Assembly: GCA_023443765.1 (NCBI GenBank)
Contig: JAEZTA010000098.1
Coordinates: 1 to 9,098 of the forward strand
Length of the DNA stretch: 9,098 nucleotides
Direction: 5' to 3'
DNA from: Bacteroidota bacterium
GTDB lineage: Bacteria > Bacteroidota > Bacteroidia > Bacteroidales > Rikenellaceae
The translations under genes and the position numbers were made by a program. A model generated the notes under the pieces. That model saw nothing but the letters and a program-made list of their open reading frames with translations, made no database searches and was not told where the DNA came from. Below are positions 6,266 through 9,098 of the stretch, piece by piece. Each line of letters opens with the position of its first letter. Positions within the stretch are counted from its first letter, which is position 1.

Positions 6266-7132
6266 ATGAAATCGGAAATTCAAATCAACAACACAGCCGG
6301 GGCCTGCCAGATCGACATCGAGGGGACTATCGGCGTACCCGAAGAGTGGCAGTTCGAAGAGCCCGAAGCCCGGGTGGCGACCTACGAACGGTTTCGCGAC
6401 GCCCTGCGGCGCATCGCGGAGATCGAAGCCCCGGAGGTGGTGGTCAACATCCGCTCGACGGGCGGCGACGTGAACGACGCGCTGCTGATCCACGATGCGC
6501 TCGCCGCGCTTCCGGCACGGATCACCACCCGTTGTTACGGCTACACGGCCTCGGCGGCGACGATCATTGCGCAGGCGGCTTCGGAGGGATGCCGCGAACT
6601 GTCGGCAAACGCCCTCTACCTGATCCATACGGCCATCTGTTCGGCTGAGGGCAATGCCGCGGAGATCGCCGGGAAGATCGACCTGCTGCACCAGACCGAT
6701 GCGCGCATCGCCGCCGTTTACGCCGCCCGTTCGGGCCGTCCCGCTGCGGAATTCGAGGCCCTGATGGCCGAGAACAATGGCAATGGCCGCTGGCTCGCGC
6801 CCGAAGAGGCTGTTGCAGTGGGGCTGGCCGACAAGGTGATCGAGGCCGCCGAGCGGCCTGCATCCTCGCTGGCGCAGAACATCGCCCGGGGCTGGGAACG
6901 CCTGCTGGCCAACCTCGGTTTGCGACCCGGCGAAGCGCTGCCTGCCGACCGTAATGTCCTCCATTTCGACGAGGAGGTGCAGGCCCTGCGTTCGGCCATA
7001 GCAGCCGACGAAGCCCGCCGGCAGGCTGTGCCGACGCGCACGCAACCCCGCGAGGACCCTTCCTATGGCGACACGGTCCGTTCAGCGAACGAACGCGCCT
7101 ATGCCGAAGACGCCCGGCGGCTCCGCAATTAA
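6266..7132 (+). CDS. ClpP-like prohead (head maturation) protease, peptidase family S14
   Basis: 288 residues. This phage class of ClpP-fold serine peptidases cleaves capsid and scaffold proteins inside the prohead. The core covers about residues 10-195. NIRSTGGDVNDALLIHDAL (61-79) is the family's SPGG-type oxyanion strand. The nucleophile is Ser96 in GYTASAAT and the general base His121 in LYLIHTA. Where E. coli ClpP has its catalytic Asp just before RFLSAPEA, this protein reads NGNGRWLAPEEA (171-182), so the third triad residue is not obvious. The C-terminal 90 residues are helical to disordered (EEVQALRSAIAADEARRQ and a charged tail) and could act as a scaffold, since no separate scaffold gene is seen. 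I chose the ATG at 6266 over an in-frame one 45 bases upstream, because MKSEIQINN starts the conserved fold and the extra residues look like leader. The capsid gene follows after 147 bases. Confidence 0.85.
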   Translation: MKSEIQINNTAGACQIDIEGTIGVPEEWQFEEPEARVATYERFRDALRRIAEIEAPEVVVNIRSTGGDVNDALLIHDALAALPARITTRCYGYTASAATIIAQAASEGCRELSANALYLIHTAICSAEGNAAEIAGKIDLLHQTDARIAAVYAARSGRPAAEFEALMAENNGNGRWLAPEEAVAVGLADKVIEAAERPASSLAQNIARGWERLLANLGLRPGEALPADRNVLHFDEEVQALRSAIAADEARRQAVPTRTQPREDPSYGDTVRSANERAYAEDARRLRN

Positions 7133-7158
7133 TCGTGTAAAAACAGCCGAAGGGGAAG

Positions 7159-7178
7159 CCTCCCTTTGAAAAGGGAGG
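7159..7178. repeat. Palindromic extragenic (REP-like) hairpin between protease and capsid genes
   Basis: CCTCCCTTT (7159-7167) and AAAGGGAGG (7170-7178) are perfect 9-bp reverse complements with a two-base spacer, followed by TTTGGAGGGATT. The whole 7152-7190 segment resembles dispersed extragenic palindromes that occur in many bacterial genomes (CCTCCCTTT...AAAGGGAGG...GGAGGGATT). That likeness is from memory. The gap 7133-7279 contains no gene. The hairpin may adjust capsid mRNA ends or be a passenger repeat. Confidence 0.55.
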
Positions 7179-7279
7179 TTTGGAGGGATTGTCGATCTGA
7201 AAATGGAAGTCAGGCAACACCCGTCCCCGGCGGCAAGGCATTCAACCAAATCCATATCACATTTAAAAGAAAACACACC

Positions 7280-8257
7280 ATGACTTACCTTGAAAATTCG
7301 AAACAGTACACCGGTTCCGACCTCGAAAACATCTTCTTCCGCCCGATGCTGACCGGAGAGTCGGCCCAGGAACTGGGCGTGCGCGTCCTCTACAACATGC
7401 CGCAGCCCACGCACATCCAGCTCTGGGACGGACAGCGCAACATCCTCCAGAAATTCACCTCCGCCGGCTGGACCGGGGGCAATCCGGCCACCAAGTACGA
7501 AAAGACGGTCAACCTCAGCCGCGTGAAGGCCGAACTGGGATTCTCGGCCGCCGACTACTTCTCGATGGTCTACGAAAAGATCACCGCCCTGGCCAACGTC
7601 AATATGGACGACCTCTCGGGTACGGAGTTGGAACAGGCCGAGACGACGCTCTTCAAGCAGGCGCTCGCCGAGAATATCCGCGTCACGATGTGGCTCGGCA
7701 ACACCGCCTCGGCAGCGGGCTACAATACGTTCGACGGTTTCCTGAAGCCGATCAACACCCTGGTCAGCGACGAAGCCGTTTACAACTTCACCTACCAGGC
7801 GGCAGCCCTTGAGGACCCGGCCTATGCGGTCGAGGTGTTCGACAAACTGTGGAAAGGGGCCGATCCCCGCATCCACGACCTCAAGGCCGACGGCCAGCTG
7901 GCCTACTTCGTGTCGTCGGACATTTACCACCTCTACGAAAAGTACCTCGATTCGAAGGGTGCGGACGCCGCCTACACCGACGCGATGAACGGCCGCCGGT
8001 CGCTGGCCTACCACGGAATCCCCGTCGTCGACGTGCGGCTGGGCAGCTATCTCGGTGCGACCTCCTTCCGCCAGTCGTTCGTCCTGCTCACCGACCGCCG
8101 CAACCTCGTGCTGGCCGTCAACACGGCCGACATGCCCGGCAACGAGGTGCGTATGTGGTACAACCCCGACGAGATGGAGAACCGCCAGCGCGCCGTCTTC
8201 ATGGCCGGCAGCGAGATCCTCGACGAGGCGCTGATCACCTTCGCCTACAAGCAGTAA
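7280..8257 (+). CDS. Probable phage major capsid protein (HK97-fold type)
   Basis: 325 residues, within the usual size range for phage major capsid proteins. It has no signal peptide or membrane segment. Recognisable points: an N-terminal segment LENIFFRPMLTG (15-26); an extended region with LWDGQRNILQKFTSAGW (48-64); NTFDGFLKPINT (149-160), matching the 'x-x-D/G-G-L/F' turn common in capsid proteins; and YHGIPVVDVRLGSYL (244-258) with TDRRNLVLAV (271-280), typical of the P-domain core and C-terminal strands. Position directly after a prohead protease and before a portal protein supports the call more than any single motif. The start at 7280 is preceded by an A-rich stretch (TTTAAAAGAAAACACACC), the strongest-looking Bacteroidetes translation start in the window, fitting a highly made protein. 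A longer in-frame start at 7166 would add 38 residues that include the REP-like hairpin, so it was not used. Confidence 0.8.
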   Translation: MTYLENSKQYTGSDLENIFFRPMLTGESAQELGVRVLYNMPQPTHIQLWDGQRNILQKFTSAGWTGGNPATKYEKTVNLSRVKAELGFSAADYFSMVYEKITALANVNMDDLSGTELEQAETTLFKQALAENIRVTMWLGNTASAAGYNTFDGFLKPINTLVSDEAVYNFTYQAAALEDPAYAVEVFDKLWKGADPRIHDLKADGQLAYFVSSDIYHLYEKYLDSKGADAAYTDAMNGRRSLAYHGIPVVDVRLGSYLGATSFRQSFVLLTDRRNLVLAVNTADMPGNEVRMWYNPDEMENRQRAVFMAGSEILDEALITFAYKQ

Positions 8258-8272
8258 AAACCCGGGAACGCA

Positions 8273-8300
8273 CATCCGCAGGAGCGAACTCCTGCGGATG
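8273..8300 (+). promoter_or_regulatory. 12-bp perfect hairpin between capsid and portal genes
   Basis: CATCCGCAGGAG (8273-8284) and CTCCTGCGGATG (8289-8300) pair perfectly around a CGAA tetraloop. It lies 16 bases after the capsid stop and 28 bases before the portal start. There is no T-run, so it is unlikely to be a simple terminator. It more likely protects the 3' end of capsid mRNA, or partly blocks read-through so that capsid is made in excess over portal. Confidence 0.6.
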
Positions 8301-8327
8301 CCGCGCCCCTGAAACCCGAAAAACGCC

Positions 8328-9098
8328 ATGAGCAAAACGAAAAAAATCAAAACCGCCGTGGGGGTCGCTGACCGCACGGACCCCTACTTCGCGCTGGGGG
8401 CGTCGCGGGTCGACAGCGACAAATTCTGGCGCTGGGGCGACGACAACCTCTTTCCGGCGGCGCTGGCGCTGATGGCCCGGCGTTCGACGACCCACCGGCG
8501 CATCATCAACGACAAGGCCGACTACATCTCCGGCAAGGGATTCATGTGCGACGAGGCGCAGCAGCCGCAGCTGGCGGCCTTCGTCCGGTGCGTCAACGGC
8601 CGGGGCGAGAGCCTTCGCCAGGTGCTGGGCAAGCTGGCCTTCGACAAATCGCTGTTCGGCAACGCGTTCCTCGAAGCGGTCACCGACCCCGGGCACACCT
8701 TTCTGTCGCTCTACCACCAGGACGCCTCGCGCTGCCGCGTGGCCCGCGACTCGAAGCACGTCCTGCTGCACCACGACTGGGCGGCGTTCAAGCCCGCCGA
8801 GGCGCGCTCGCTGCCGCTCTACCCCGACTTCGAAGCGCAGGAGGACGGCACGCTGCGCTCGATCGTCCATTACAAGGATTACGAACCGATGTTCGAACAC
8901 TACGGCGTGCCGCCCTACATCGCGGGGTTCAGCGTCTCGGCGATCGTCTGGAAGACCGACCGCTGGAACATCTCGCGCCTCGACAATTCGTTCCAGCTGT
9001 CGGGCGTGATGATGCTCGACTCGTCGGTGGACAACGAGGCCGAGGCCGAACGCATCGTGCGGCTCGCGGAACAGAAGTTCGCCGGGAACCCCGGGCAG
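8328..9098 (+). CDS. Phage portal protein, N-terminal 257 residues (runs off right edge)
   Basis: The portal is the 12-subunit ring at one vertex of the capsid through which DNA is packaged and to which the tail attaches. The open frame runs from ATG 8328 to the window end without a stop. Portal-type features: FWRWGDDNLFPAALALMARR (33-52), followed by THRRIINDKADYISGKG (55-71), the usual opening helix-turn of the clip/stem region; LRQVLGKLAFDKSLFGNAFL (96-115); and the hallmark YGVPPYIAG (192-200) with W-x-x-x-R-W-N-I-S-R-L (208-218) just after. The family is typically 400-550 residues, so about half is present. The gene follows the capsid gene by 70 bases. Its place after the capsid, rather than before the protease, is unusual for HK97-type head modules. 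Confidence 0.85.
   Translation, partial: MSKTKKIKTAVGVADRTDPYFALGASRVDSDKFWRWGDDNLFPAALALMARRSTTHRRIINDKADYISGKGFMCDEAQQPQLAAFVRCVNGRGESLRQVLGKLAFDKSLFGNAFLEAVTDPGHTFLSLYHQDASRCRVARDSKHVLLHHDWAAFKPAEARSLPLYPDFEAQEDGTLRSIVHYKDYEPMFEHYGVPPYIAGFSVSAIVWKTDRWNISRLDNSFQLSGVMMLDSSVDNEAEAERIVRLAEQKFAGNPGQ

Larger units (their letters stand above)
2516..9098 (+). mobile_element. Tailed-phage structural gene cluster (prophage or remnant), open at right edge
   Basis: All genes from 2516 onward lie on the plus strand, are tightly packed, and belong to or accompany phage morphogenesis: two tail/baseplate-like proteins, a small protein, a ClpP-like prohead protease, a capsid protein and a portal protein. 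Everything to the left is ordinary host-type content on the other strand, so the left boundary probably lies in 2108-2515. No integrase, repressor, terminase, tape measure or lysis gene is in view, and no direct-repeat att pair can be tested with only one end present. Confidence 0.75.

Noticed and set aside
7082..8377. 431-codon minus-strand open frame opposite the capsid gene
   Set aside because: It covers the capsid gene, the hairpin and parts of both neighbours, and shows no recognisable domain. It arises from codon bias.
1..9098. tRNA, rRNA, CRISPR array or insertion sequence
   Set aside because: No cloverleaf, rRNA-like stretch, regularly spaced repeat or transposase was seen on either strand.

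Overview
The window reads as a GC-rich genome of the phylum Bacteroidetes, most likely Alistipes-like (Rikenellaceae). The evidence is threefold. Gene starts lack Shine-Dalgarno sequences but often have A-rich upstream stretches. Several good -7 motifs of the Bacteroidetes TAnnTTTG type are visible. A secreted GH27 alpha-galactosidase and an MqnA-family protein sit in a high-GC background with AT-rich intergenic DNA. The genus assignment is inference.

Left part (1-2107, all minus strand) looks like host chromosome. It holds the first 26 codons of an unrecognised gene running off the left edge. Next is a shortened MqnA-like protein (menaquinone/futalosine-pathway family) that lacks about 65 residues of its middle. 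After a GC-rich hairpin comes a complete secreted GH27 alpha-galactosidase with both catalytic aspartates in place.

Middle (2108-2515) is a 408-base AT-rich intergenic region unlike the rest. It carries a minus-strand promoter for the galactosidase and a strong plus-strand Bacteroidetes promoter (2231-2263). Immediately downstream is a dense cluster of palindromes: a 10-bp perfect inverted repeat enclosing two smaller perfect hairpins, two TTATCAACA (DnaA-box-like) nonamers and a 12-bp palindrome. It could be a structured leader or small RNA, a replication or recombination site, or an operator; the sequence alone does not decide.

Right part (2516-9098, all plus strand) is a tailed-phage structural cluster. 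A 323-aa and a 786-aa tail/baseplate-like protein and an 86-aa small protein overlap at their junctions (10 bp and 1 bp) and form one translationally coupled unit. A gap follows with a hairpin and a C9A9 homopolymer run. Then come a ClpP-like (S14) prohead protease, the probable major capsid protein and the start of a portal protein, which runs off the right edge. No integrase, repressor, transposase, terminase or lysis gene is in the window. The order tail -> protease -> capsid -> portal is the reverse of the usual portal -> protease -> capsid -> tail. The protease should mature the head, the capsid protein should build the shell on the portal ring, and the first two proteins should belong to the tail tip or baseplate. 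Whether this is an intact prophage, a remnant or a domesticated particle cannot be settled without the right flank.
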